Assembly (NCBI RefSeq): GCF_036689865.1
Contig: NZ_JBAHUQ010000011.1
Span: forward strand, 62,001-126,000
Direction: 5' to 3'
DNA: 64,000 nt
From: Magnetococcus sp. PR-3
GTDB lineage: Bacteria > Pseudomonadota > Magnetococcia > Magnetococcales > Magnetococcaceae
A model generated the notes under the pieces. It saw only the letters and a list, made by a program, of their open reading frames with translations, did no database searches and was not told the origin of the DNA. The translations under genes were made by a program, and so were the position numbers. Within the stretch, counting starts at the first letter, position 1. Each line of letters opens with the position of its first letter. Below are positions 28,506 through 37,483 of the stretch, piece after piece.

Positions 28506-30695
28506 ATGTTTTTTGCCATCGTCGTGCATAGTCGGGGTGTAAATGCTCATGCTGTTAAGAATGAACTGCTCCGTGAAGCGATGGAAAAACTGGATGGGCA
28601 GATCCCAAATGGCGGGCTTTTATTTGCTTCACATACCTATGAACATGCCATCATTTTAGAAAGCCTCATCCAAACTTGGCCGGACTTAGCACTGATCGGT
28701 TGTACCACAGATGGTGAGCTATCCTCTCCGGCGGGGTTTAGTGAAGATGCTGCCACCCTCATGTTATTTGTGTCTGACGAAGTGGAGATAACAGCAGGGG
28801 TGGGCCAGCAGGTAAGTGAGGATATTACGGATACCTGCCAAAAAGCGATGGCGCAAGCCCGTTCACAAACAGATCTGGAGACCGCCTTTTGTATTACCAC
28901 GCCTGAGAGCCTGACAGCCAATGGCACGGAGGTTTTTGAAGCGTTAAAAGCTTCTTTAGGTGAGGGCGTGCCCATGGTTGGTGGGCTCTCTGGGGATGAT
29001 TGGCTCTTTCAGGGAACCAAACAGTTTTTTGGTCAAAAGGTCTACAGCAATGCTGTGCCTGTTCTGCTTTTTTCTGGTCCTTTGATGATCTCCTATGCTG
29101 TTGAAACAGGTTGGAAGCCCATGGGTGAGCCCGGGGTTGTCACCCGCTCCCAAGGTACGGTGGTGGAGGAGATTGACCACCGGCCAGCCATTGAATATTA
29201 CCAACGCCATTTTGGCCAAGAGAGTACGCCTAATAGCCTGTTCCCTTTAGCTTTGATGGATGAAGGCAAACATATTCAAGCACTACGGGTTACCATGGGT
29301 GTTGTTGAGGATAAAGGGGCCATTACTTTTCTTGGCGATGTACCTCAAGGTAGTACCGTTCAATTTACGGTGACCGAACGCCCTGCCATTTTGGAAGGAG
29401 CACGGCGTTCTGTTAAACAAGCCATGGCCCGATATCCCGATGATCACACACCTCAAGCCGCTTTGATCTTCTCCTGTGCCATGCGTAAATGCCTGTTAGG
29501 AACAACGGTGGCGGAGGAGGCCCGTATCATAGAAGAGGAGCTGCCAGGGATCCCTTATGGCGGGTTTTATGGCTATGGTGAAATCGGTCCGCTCTGTCAC
29601 GATGGTAAGCCCCTCAATAGTTACCACAACCAAACCTTTGTGACGTTGTTAATGGGTAGCCCAACTCACCGTTTTACCGAATCCACTGTGGATCCAACAA
29701 CTGCGTTAGATACGGGGGGGACGCACGATGCCCAGGCCACCCTACACCTGCTTGAACGCCGTTTAACCCGCAGTGAGCGTAGCCGTGCGCTGATGGAAAC
29801 CATGAAGGATAGTGGAGACAGACTCTACGAAACGGTTATTCAAAACCTTAAAAAGACCACGCAGGAACTGGATGCACGCAATGCCCAACTGCAGGGGCTA
29901 TCGACCAAGCTGGCCAAGTATCTATCGCCGCAGGTGGTGGAATCTATTCTCAGTGGGGATAAAGAGGTTCGCATTACCACAGAGCGTAAAAAACTGACGC
30001 TCTTCTTCTCGGATATCAAAGACTTCACAGCCACTACGGACAATATGGAGCCAGAGGATCTAACCTTTTTGATCAACGACTACTTTACCGAAATGTCGGC
30101 CATTGCCTTAAGCTACGGTGCGACCATCGATAAGTTTATTGGTGATGCGATGTTGATCTTTTTTGGTGATCCCGCAACCCGTGGGGTTAAAGAGGATGCT
30201 CTAGCGTGTGTACAGATGGCTATGGCCATGCAACGACATATGAAATCTCTACAAGCTAAGTGGAACGATATGGGCTATACCCGCCCATTTCAGATGCGTA
30301 TTGGTATTAATACCGGTTTTTGCAATGTGGGAAACTTTGGTAGTGAACAGCGTATGGATTATACCATTATTGGTGGTGCTGTAAATTTGGCGGCACGTCT
30401 GGAAGGGGTGGCTGAACCTGATGGTATTACACTCTCTTCTGAAACCTATAATCTGGTGCGTAACCATGTGCAAGCGGTGGCCTCGGCACCGATCTCTGTT
30501 AAAGGCATACAGCGTTCCATTACACCTTATAAGGTCACCAATATGGCGGATCGGTTGGATGTCGTACATGCAACGACCCTGCATGTGGATCAGGATGGTG
30601 CGCAGATTCGATTGGATATGGAGAAAATAAAAGATAAGGCAGGGGTTGTCGAACAGCTTGAGTCGGTGCTCGCACGATTAAAGGCAGCCCCTTGA
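28506..30695 (+). CDS. FIST-domain sensor fused to class III adenylyl cyclase
   Basis: 729 residues, cytoplasmic. The N-terminal about 390 residues match the FIST sensory domain (IGCTTDGELSSPAGF, VGGLSGDDW, then a FIST_C-like part with FSCAMRKCLLG and YGGFYGYGEIGP). A coiled coil (about 420-475) links to a class III nucleotide cyclase domain. That domain has the metal-binding Asp in FFSDIKDF and in IDKFIGDAMLIFFGDP, where Lys occupies the purine-selecting position typical for ATP. DYTIIGGAVNLAARLE supplies the second specificity residue and the transition-state Asn/Arg. All key residues are present, so it should make cAMP in response to a small ligand. Starts ATG with AAGTCGGAGATG nearby. Confidence 0.9.
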   Translation: MFFAIVVHSRGVNAHAVKNELLREAMEKLDGQIPNGGLLFASHTYEHAIILESLIQTWPDLALIGCTTDGELSSPAGFSEDAATLMLFVSDEVEITAGVGQQVSEDITDTCQKAMAQARSQTDLETAFCITTPESLTANGTEVFEALKASLGEGVPMVGGLSGDDWLFQGTKQFFGQKVYSNAVPVLLFSGPLMISYAVETGWKPMGEPGVVTRSQGTVVEEIDHRPAIEYYQRHFGQESTPNSLFPLALMDEGKHIQALRVTMGVVEDKGAITFLGDVPQGSTVQFTVTERPAILEGARRSVKQAMARYPDDHTPQAALIFSCAMRKCLLGTTVAEEARIIEEELPGIPYGGFYGYGEIGPLCHDGKPLNSYHNQTFVTLLMGSPTHRFTESTVDPTTALDTGGTHDAQATLHLLERRLTRSERSRALMETMKDSGDRLYETVIQNLKKTTQELDARNAQLQGLSTKLAKYLSPQVVESILSGDKEVRITTERKKLTLFFSDIKDFTATTDNMEPEDLTFLINDYFTEMSAIALSYGATIDKFIGDAMLIFFGDPATRGVKEDALACVQMAMAMQRHMKSLQAKWNDMGYTRPFQMRIGINTGFCNVGNFGSEQRMDYTIIGGAVNLAARLEGVAEPDGITLSSETYNLVRNHVQAVASAPISVKGIQRSITPYKVTNMADRLDVVHATTLHVDQDGAQIRLDMEKIKDKAGVVEQLESVLARLKAAP

Positions 30696-31208
30696 AGCCT
30701 ATTGATATCAATCGCTTTTTTACAGGTTTAATCCATGTGCTCAGGTGGGCGGCGGGCGGTGTGACCCCTCTATATGAGCTTGGGTGGAGAGTTCGAACGA
30801 GAGTGACTGGCGTTGATCTCAGCAAGCTGAGTCCGGCTCGTCTTTTACATGAGTGCGATAGGTGACCTTTAAGGGGAACCCGCTTTTGGATAGCTGGTGG
30901 CTGTTTGTTAAACGCAGCCCGTAGGATCTGGAACGTTGCTATGCCAGTACCTGGGCCTTGTGTGAGGTATTGAAGGATTAGATCTCGCCATCGGGTATCC
31001 ATGGGGGCTATTGCATAGGTTAGGTCGGGTGGGTTTTTTTATGCACGCTGATACAGGGCTCTCAGCTCCGGGCCACGGAATGATGGTATGAAAAACGGTT
31101 GCTCTCTCTTAAACAGCCACATGGTTTTTTAAAATATTGGCAGAGTGGTATTAAGGGACAGGGGCTTATGGGTGAGCTGTTGCTCTTCAATCGGTTTGAG
31201 GGGGTGGT
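30696..31208. other. Intergenic region between convergent genes
   Basis: About 510 bp between the end of the cyclase (+) and the end of the CHASE2 kinase (-). A 12-bp palindrome ATTGATATCAAT at about 30702-30713, followed by CGCTTTTTT, could be a weak + strand terminator. An overlapping minus frame (30535-31002) is judged spurious. Confidence 0.4.
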
Positions 31209-34200
31209 TTACAAGGTCTGTTCCAACTGATCCAACAGCTCTAGTGCCTGTTCAAACTCAAACAGGTCAATCTGCTCCTGGAGCTGTTTGACCAAAGGCT
31301 GATGCTGGCTGCCACATGCTTGAAGTAGGGGAGGGAGCAGGTTTTCAGCTTCTGGGTTAGATTCTAAAAGGAGTTTACGTAGCTCAACCAGCAACGGTTT
31401 AACGGTGCCAAGGTCTGTTTTAGTTGGGGCTGGTGAGGTTGGTTGCGTGGTGAGTATGGGTTCAATTTGTGTACACAGCTGGTTTAGGTGACGCTGCAGG
31501 GTTGCATGATCGACCTCCAGGCCCCTGTTCTGTTTGAAAAGCCCCTCTAAACGGCCTGACTCCTGTGATAGTGCGGTGGCTGAAAGGTTGGCAGCGGTAC
31601 CTTTTAGGCTATGTACCAAGGCCTCAGCCTGTTGCCAAGCTTGTTCCGCCAGCAACACCTGTAAACGCGCTGCATCATCATGATGATCCTGATAAAAAAT
31701 GCGCAACAGTTGACGTAGACGAAGTTGACTGCCCTGTACCCGTGCAAGGGCGATGGGAAGGTTGATGCTCTCCAATGCAAGTAAATCAGCATCCAAAGGT
31801 TCTTCTGACTTGGTCGTTGTCGGTGGTTCATCCACTCGCACGCAAGGTAGCCATTTAGCCAGAGTTTCAAAGAGCAAATGTGGGGTGACAGGCTTACTTA
31901 GGTGGTCGTTCATCCCCGAGAGCAGGCACATATCCCGCTCTTGTGCCATGGCTTGACCTGTCATCGCGATGATGGGTAGGTTTTTCCACCTAGTTTGCTG
32001 GCGAATGTAGCGGGTGGTTTCATGACCATCCATGACCGGCATTTGAACATCCAAAAGTACCGCATGATAATCCCCATGCTGTAGGGCATCCAGCGCTTGT
32101 TGGCCATTTTCAACCAGGGTTGGGTGAACACCTACGCTGCGCAGTAGCTCCTCCACCAATAAACGGTTGGTTTTGTTATCCTCGGCAACCAAAATTGGGG
32201 TTTGATTAAATCGGGGTGTTGGACGTTTGCGTTCTGGTTCGGCAAAACGGTTCAGCTCATCCATGGAGGGGAGGGGAAAACCGATGGTAAAACTAAAACA
32301 GGTGCCCTGACTCGGCTGGCTCTCGACATCAATTTTTCCCCCCATCATCTCAACCAGCCGCTGACTGATGGTCAACCCCAACCCCGTACCCCCATATTTT
32401 CGGCTGGTCTCTTTTTCTGCTTGAACAAAAGCCTGAAACAGACGGGCTAACTGGGATTTGGTCAGGCCAATACCACTATCCTTCACTTTGAACTCAAGGC
32501 TTACCTGTTCACCTGGGTGTGTGGAAACCTGCTCAATCTGTACATGAATGCCCCCCTCATGGGTAAACTTAATGGCGTTGCTTAATAAGTTACCCAACAC
32601 CTGTTCAAGGCGTAAGGGATCACCCATCAGCAGATCAGGCATCTGCTCATCCAGATGGGTGTTGAAATGCAAGTTTTTTTCAGTGGCCCGTACCATGTAA
32701 AGGCTTGATATGCGCTCCATAAGGCTTTGAATAGAAAAGGGCTCCAGGTCAATGCTGAAATGCCCTGCATCCATCTTAGCCAAGTCTAGAGATTGATTGA
32801 TAATGCTCAGAAGAGCACGGGATGAGTCCTCAATACGGGATAAATATTCCCGTTGTTGAACATCCAGATCGGTATTAAGGGTGAGGTGGGTAAGGCCAAT
32901 AATGGGGTTTAGTGGGGTACGGATTTCATGGTTGATATGGGCCCAAAAGACATTACGGTCCTCCAACTGTCGCCGTTGCCGCTCCAGCTTTAACAGATGA
33001 AACCCCACATGCACCAGGGTGAGCAGCATCATGCACAGCATGGGGTAGAGGGGGTCAACCATCCAACCTTTGTTCTGAAAAAGAGTAAGGCTTAGTATTG
33101 GGGTTAAGAGTAGGGCTAGCATAACCCACAGCAGCAGCTTTTTTTTAGGGTGTGGGTAGCTCCAGCGCCATAACCCCATGGCAAAGATGAGTAAAATAAT
33201 TGTGACGGCTAGGTTGTCCCACCATGGGCGGGTTAAGCTGTGTTCCAGAACCATCTGTTCCAGTAGCTGTTCATGAACCTCCACCCCAGGTACCACTTCC
33301 CCCAAAGGGGTGTGGGAACGGTCTGCCAAGCCCGGTGCGGTTGCCCCAACAAAAATCCAGTGGTCTTTGATAAATTTGGTATCAATACCGCTTTGCAGGA
33401 CTTGCTGGGCCGAAATATAGCGATTCGGGTCCAGAGGCCTAAAGTGTAGCCACACGGAACCATCGGCTGCCGTTGGCAGATAGAGTGGACCCAGCTGTAG
33501 GTGCGTTAACCCCTTTTCATGACCATGGAGTAAAATATTCTCACGGCCTGCCCAAATACGCAGCATCTCCAGGCTTAAGGCCGGGTGTAGGTTCTCACCT
33601 TGGCGGAAGAGAAGATTAACCCGGCGCAGTACGCCATCAGACGCAAGTTTGGGTTGCGCAATAACGCCCGTGCCTTGCGCGGTTGCTTCCAGTATGGGGC
33701 GGTTGAGGATAAGGCTTGGAATGTGTGGTAAGGGTGTAATATTAACGGTGCCGATACGGGGAAAACGAGCTTTGCTACGAATGGGGGGGCTTGCTTCTCC
33801 GTGGGGAATACGCCCTAAAACCACAGGTAGTTTCTGGATCTGTTCTGCCAGTAAATCATCGTGAGTCGGCAACTGCTTTAGGGCCTGCAGCATGTCGTGA
33901 TGATCGCTCCACTGGCCCATCAACTGCTCGGGTGAGGTGCGATCCGGTTCGGCCAGTACCATGTCAAATACAACGCCTTTAGCGCCCATTTGATGAAGTT
34001 GGGAAACCAATGTTGCCAAGGTTTTACGAGACCAGGGCCACTGTCCATAGGTATTCAGGCTTGCTTCGTCAATGGCCACAATACGTATGGGCAGCTGGGG
34101 GACAGCAGGACGTGGAAACAGTTGTTGCATGCGGTCCATACTGAATAGCTGTAGGCTCTGTATGGGAGACAAATCCAGAAACAGACCCAGTAGCAATACG

Positions 34201-34256
34201 ATCCCTACAATCAGCAGGCGTAGCCCAACAGCCATATGTGTGTATGGACGTTTCAT
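31209..34256 (-). CDS. CHASE2 hybrid histidine kinase: HisKA, HATPase, REC, HPt
   Basis: 1015 residues. One N-terminal helix (about 9-28) leads to a periplasmic CHASE2 domain (IRIVAIDEASLNTYGQWPWSR, GAKGVVFDMVLAEPDR). Three closely spaced membrane helices (about 345-430) follow, the usual CHASE2 arrangement. Then come HisKA ([10 protein letters not shown]), HATPase ([17 protein letters not shown]), a receiver (VAEDNK, LLDVQMPVMDG, LSKPV), HPt ([12 protein letters not shown]) and the shared C-terminal helical segment (FEFEQALELLDQL). It is the last gene of the long minus-strand operon, 9 nt after the FecR gene. CHASE2 and FecR proteins are frequent neighbours, which implies a shared envelope signal. 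Confidence 0.92.
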   Translation of the reverse strand: MKRPYTHMAVGLRLLIVGIVLLLGLFLDLSPIQSLQLFSMDRMQQLFPRPAVPQLPIRIVAIDEASLNTYGQWPWSRKTLATLVSQLHQMGAKGVVFDMVLAEPDRTSPEQLMGQWSDHHDMLQALKQLPTHDDLLAEQIQKLPVVLGRIPHGEASPPIRSKARFPRIGTVNITPLPHIPSLILNRPILEATAQGTGVIAQPKLASDGVLRRVNLLFRQGENLHPALSLEMLRIWAGRENILLHGHEKGLTHLQLGPLYLPTAADGSVWLHFRPLDPNRYISAQQVLQSGIDTKFIKDHWIFVGATAPGLADRSHTPLGEVVPGVEVHEQLLEQMVLEHSLTRPWWDNLAVTIILLIFAMGLWRWSYPHPKKKLLLWVMLALLLTPILSLTLFQNKGWMVDPLYPMLCMMLLTLVHVGFHLLKLERQRRQLEDRNVFWAHINHEIRTPLNPIIGLTHLTLNTDLDVQQREYLSRIEDSSRALLSIINQSLDLAKMDAGHFSIDLEPFSIQSLMERISSLYMVRATEKNLHFNTHLDEQMPDLLMGDPLRLEQVLGNLLSNAIKFTHEGGIHVQIEQVSTHPGEQVSLEFKVKDSGIGLTKSQLARLFQAFVQAEKETSRKYGGTGLGLTISQRLVEMMGGKIDVESQPSQGTCFSFTIGFPLPSMDELNRFAEPERKRPTPRFNQTPILVAEDNKTNRLLVEELLRSVGVHPTLVENGQQALDALQHGDYHAVLLDVQMPVMDGHETTRYIRQQTRWKNLPIIAMTGQAMAQERDMCLLSGMNDHLSKPVTPHLLFETLAKWLPCVRVDEPPTTTKSEEPLDADLLALESINLPIALARVQGSQLRLRQLLRIFYQDHHDDAARLQVLLAEQAWQQAEALVHSLKGTAANLSATALSQESGRLEGLFKQNRGLEVDHATLQRHLNQLCTQIEPILTTQPTSPAPTKTDLGTVKPLLVELRKLLLESNPEAENLLPPLLQACGSQHQPLVKQLQEQIDLFEFEQALELLDQLEQTL

Positions 34257-34265
34257 TGTAAGTAT

Positions 34266-35096
34266 TTAACCACCGCCGCCACCACCACCGCCACCGCCGC
34301 CACCACCACCGCCACCGCCGCCGCCGCCGTCATCACCGCCACCGGGCCCGACGTCAGGACCAAACAGTTTGAGGATAGAAGGATCCAGGTCTTGAACATC
34401 CGATGGGGTTTTTATGGAGTCACTGATTTTGGTATTCATTTCATCTTTCTGTTCATGAATACCATGACGAAACAGTTCCACTTGGTCACTAAAGCCGCGT
34501 GCTTTATCCGGCTGCAGTATCTGATCGCTTAAGCGTGGCAAAAGATTCGCCCCGACAACCGTGGCATTCTGTCCGGCCCGCAGAAGTAAACTACCTGCCT
34601 GGTTGGTCACGGAAACAAGACCTGAGAGCACGCTGACATCCAGTTTTTTATTCAAGCGGGCCGCAAAGTCCGTACCTCGCACCCCTAAGATTGCCAGCGT
34701 TGTCTCCAGCTTGAACCGCTCGGCACGATGTTTAGGGATCTCTCCCGTCAAAACCCTTACTCCTCCCTTAAGAAGCTTTAAGAACACTTGGTCTTTGCTG
34801 CGGCTGCGGCCAAATAGATAGTGATCAATGGCAAAGCGGGTGTCAGGCTCTAAAGTAATGAGGGTGCCATCACTAAAGCGGATCTGTGCCCGAGCTTTTT
34901 TGCCCGTCACAATGGTTTCTCCACTTGTTAATTTAGAGCCACGCTCCAAGGGACGTGGTTTGCCGTTGCTAACCATGGCAACAACCTGACCGCGACTGAT
35001 GAGCACCTGGGCAGCTTCCTCGGCGGCATGGACCAGAGTGGGAAGCAGCAGTAAGATGGTAATGACGATTAACGATCTGAGGTCAGGGCATTTCAT
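34266..35096 (-). CDS. Periplasmic FecR-domain protein with poly-glycine tail
   Basis: 276 residues from the ATG at 35096, which overlaps the end of the upstream TPR/barrel gene by 14 nt. A signal peptide ends LVHA|AEE. The FecR domain (about 30-190) shows GSKLTSGETIVTG, IRFSDGTLITLEPDTRF, GGVRVLTG and ILGVRGTDFAARL. There is no anti-sigma N-terminal domain or membrane helix, so it is a free periplasmic FecR, the type found beside CHASE2 kinases. The last residues are GGGDD followed by an uninterrupted run of about 20 glycines to the stop, encoded by a GGN triplet repeat. Role of the tail unknown. Confidence 0.85.
   Translation of the reverse strand: MKCPDLRSLIVITILLLLPTLVHAAEEAAQVLISRGQVVAMVSNGKPRPLERGSKLTSGETIVTGKKARAQIRFSDGTLITLEPDTRFAIDHYLFGRSRSKDQVFLKLLKGGVRVLTGEIPKHRAERFKLETTLAILGVRGTDFAARLNKKLDVSVLSGLVSVTNQAGSLLLRAGQNATVVGANLLPRLSDQILQPDKARGFSDQVELFRHGIHEQKDEMNTKISDSIKTPSDVQDLDPSILKLFGPDVGPGGGDDGGGGGGGGGGGGGGGGGGGG
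34269..34331 (-). repeat. GGN triplet repeat encoding poly-glycine
   Basis: About 60 bp read CCNCCNCCN on the + strand (GGN codons on the coding strand), mixing CCG and CCA units. It forms the extreme 3' coding end of the FecR gene. Such tracts can change length by slippage. Confidence 0.85.
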
Positions 35097-36366
35097 GGTC
35101 AAAGTACCAGCGGCTGAGGATGGAAAGGACCATCCGATCATAGTCAAACACATCTTGATTGGAGGTGTTTTTGGTATACTGCCCAGCTAAAAAGAGCTCC
35201 CAGTCTGGTTTGGCCCGCCAGCCCAGAGCGAGGGAAAAGTTGATCTGGCTGTCTCGTTGATCATCATAATAGAGCGGCATCATTTCATGATGCCAGCGGT
35301 ATTCATAGCCCAGGCTCCCCTGCACAGTCAGGGTGTCGTCTAGGGGGTGTGTTCTTTCCAGTGTTACACCTGCACCATCATAGGCTAGGTAAGCATTGGT
35401 GGTGGTGACATCAAGATCCACCCCAACAACGCGCTTTCTACGTAAACGGGCCGTTATACTGGTAGAGCTCGGGCGTATACCTGGCTGCTGGTGATGGTGT
35501 TGTACCGTCAGCTGTTGATCCACCCCATTAAGATCAGGGTCGTTGGGGTGATCGTGGCGTAGAACCTGGTAGCTCAAGGTTATGGATCGTTGAGGCTTTG
35601 GTCGGTAGCGATACGAGGCGATGCCCCCATAGCTAGACCGGTAGTTCTCACCACCCAGGCGCCATAGGTTGGCAAGCCCCACAAACCCCACTTGATCGCG
35701 CTTTAGGTTATGCAGAACACCCACCCTTAGTGTGCCCGTAGCTTCCCTTAAATCATCTCGGTCCAGCTGTCGTTTGATATCCAGTTCCGCACTGCCGATG
35801 ATCTGCCATGGACCGGGTAGATCATGGGATAAACCAACCACCATGCCCATTAAGGTGAAGGGATCACTTTCACGGCTTAGGCTGTCTAGATCAAAGGATC
35901 CTAAATGATCAATGGTGGGAAAAAGCATACTGTGTGCATCTGGACCTTGGCTAACGTTACCATCATAGCCCATGCCCAACCGTACAAACCCTTTTAAGCG
36001 GGTTTGGGCGATAGCATTCTCGCCACGTAATGCACTTTCAGCCATCTTTTTTTGGATTGTCTGGGTAGCTGCTAGGGCTTCACCATGGTTAGGATCGGCA
36101 ATTAAAACCCGCTCCATCGCAAAACTGGCGCGTTCCCACTTGTGCATGCGCATGAGTACACGGCCAAGGAGCAGGTCGTAAGCTAGAACGCCGCCCCATT
36201 CAGGCTCAAGCGGTTCGAGCACCAAAAAAGCTTTTTCGACCTCTCCAGCATCAAAGAGATGCTTCCCCTCCAGCCAAGCCGTCTGTTCAGCTTGTACCGA
36301 AGTGGTGATGAGAAGCGCCCCTATAAAATAGGGGATAAAGCTTCTAAGGAGCTGGTTAGCCTGCAT
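35083..36366 (-). CDS. Outer-membrane beta-barrel protein with N-terminal TPR-like repeats
   Basis: 427 residues from the ATG at 36366, which overlaps the end of the REC-kinase gene by 11 nt. A signal peptide (about 1-26, TTSVQA|EQ) is followed by TPR-like helices to about residue 110 (GKHLFDAGEVEKAFLVLE, AMERVLIADPNHGEAL). The rest alternates polar and hydrophobic residues with many aromatic ends (VRLGMGYDGNVS, SLGYEYRWHHE, MVLSILSRWYFDHEMP), typical of an outer-membrane barrel. Similar TPR-barrel proteins accompany FecR/CHASE2 pairs. Possible role: envelope scaffold or exporter, by inference only. Confidence 0.75.
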   Translation of the reverse strand: MQANQLLRSFIPYFIGALLITTSVQAEQTAWLEGKHLFDAGEVEKAFLVLEPLEPEWGGVLAYDLLLGRVLMRMHKWERASFAMERVLIADPNHGEALAATQTIQKKMAESALRGENAIAQTRLKGFVRLGMGYDGNVSQGPDAHSMLFPTIDHLGSFDLDSLSRESDPFTLMGMVVGLSHDLPGPWQIIGSAELDIKRQLDRDDLREATGTLRVGVLHNLKRDQVGFVGLANLWRLGGENYRSSYGGIASYRYRPKPQRSITLSYQVLRHDHPNDPDLNGVDQQLTVQHHHQQPGIRPSSTSITARLRRKRVVGVDLDVTTTNAYLAYDGAGVTLERTHPLDDTLTVQGSLGYEYRWHHEMMPLYYDDQRDSQINFSLALGWRAKPDWELFLAGQYTKNTSNQDVFDYDRMVLSILSRWYFDHEMP

Positions 36367-37483
36367 CACCAAATTCCTCTCTCTGTGCGTGAGGCTTTTG
36401 TTGATCAGAAAACCGTAAGGTAATGGTAGTCCCCTCTTTTTCAGAGGAGTGCATGTGGATCTGACCACCCAGAGTTTGGGCAATTAGCTTCGCCGAGTAG
36501 GTTCCTAAACCGGTGCCTTCAGATTTACCCATGCTTACGTACTTATCAAAAAAACGGGCCTGAATAGCCGCTGGAACAACGGCGGGGTTATGTATCCGAA
36601 TCGTCGGCTCAGGCTCCATGGCGAGGATAAGGGTCACGATCTCTCCATCTGGTTGGGCCTCGTGCGCATTTTTGATCAGGTTTGCCAACATGGAATAGAA
36701 GAGTAACTCTTCTCCAATAATGTGAAAAAGAGGGTAAGGGGCCTGTTCAACCCCTTGTACAACAAGAGAGGCTGAAGTTTGTTGCAGTTCATCAAGTATC
36801 CGTTCGATAATCCGTACCACATTGACCGGTTCTGGCTTTAACCGATAGTTTCCCTGTTCCATTTGCAGCATGTCTAAAGAGCGGTTAATCATCTCCAACA
36901 TTTTATAACCAGCCCGCTCTTGCAAGCGTATCATCTCTTTATCATCGTCACAGATGCTTGGTTCATCCAGAAGATAATCGGTTACCCCTAAAATACCATG
37001 AAGAGGGGTTTTAAGATCGTGTCGGGTAATACGGTCAATGCTCTCTCGCATATCCAACATTTTTTCTAGTTCAGCATTACGTTCTGCCAAGCTCTCTCGG
37101 GCATGTTTTAAACCCAGGTGGGTGTTAACCCTAGCTAGGGTGATGGAAGGGTTCACAGGTTTAGTAATGTAGTCGACAGCCCCCAAAGCCAGCCCCCGCT
37201 TTTCATCCTCTTCCTGGGTTAAGGTCGTGATGAAAATAATCGGAATATCTTGGGTTTCAAGGTCGCTTTTCAGATGGCGGCAAACCTCATATCCATCCAT
37301 CTCTGGCATTTGAATATCTAGTAGAATCATATCCGGCTTAGGTATGGTCTTGGCACGTTCCAATGCCTGTTGACCACTTAAGGCAACCTTCACCCGGTGT
37401 TCCTGTTTAAGAATGTCGTTCAAAACGTTAATGTTCAGTCGTTCATCATCAACAACCATTATGACCGATTGCATATCACTCAT
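36356..37483 (-). CDS. Soluble REC-histidine kinase
   Basis: 375 residues without membrane helices. The N-terminal receiver (about 6-125) has [16 protein letters not shown] and ITKPV. A short coiled coil leads to HisKA with [12 protein letters not shown] and an HATPase with LIKNAHEA and GTGLGTYSA. The ATG at 37483 overlaps the stop of the upstream hybrid kinase by 4 nt. With the receiver first, its kinase activity is probably controlled by phosphotransfer from one of the neighbouring HPt-bearing kinases. The receiver closely resembles those of the REC-GGDEF and REC-AAA proteins in this region. Confidence 0.9.
   Translation of the reverse strand: MSDMQSVIMVVDDERLNINVLNDILKQEHRVKVALSGQQALERAKTIPKPDMILLDIQMPEMDGYEVCRHLKSDLETQDIPIIFITTLTQEEDEKRGLALGAVDYITKPVNPSITLARVNTHLGLKHARESLAERNAELEKMLDMRESIDRITRHDLKTPLHGILGVTDYLLDEPSICDDDKEMIRLQERAGYKMLEMINRSLDMLQMEQGNYRLKPEPVNVVRIIERILDELQQTSASLVVQGVEQAPYPLFHIIGEELLFYSMLANLIKNAHEAQPDGEIVTLILAMEPEPTIRIHNPAVVPAAIQARFFDKYVSMGKSEGTGLGTYSAKLIAQTLGGQIHMHSSEKEGTTITLRFSDQQKPHAQREEFGDAG

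Noticed and set aside
30535-31002. 155-codon minus-strand frame between cyclase and CHASE2 kinase
   Set aside because: Overlaps the 3' end of the cyclase antisense, has no ribosome-binding site, and its translation looks random.
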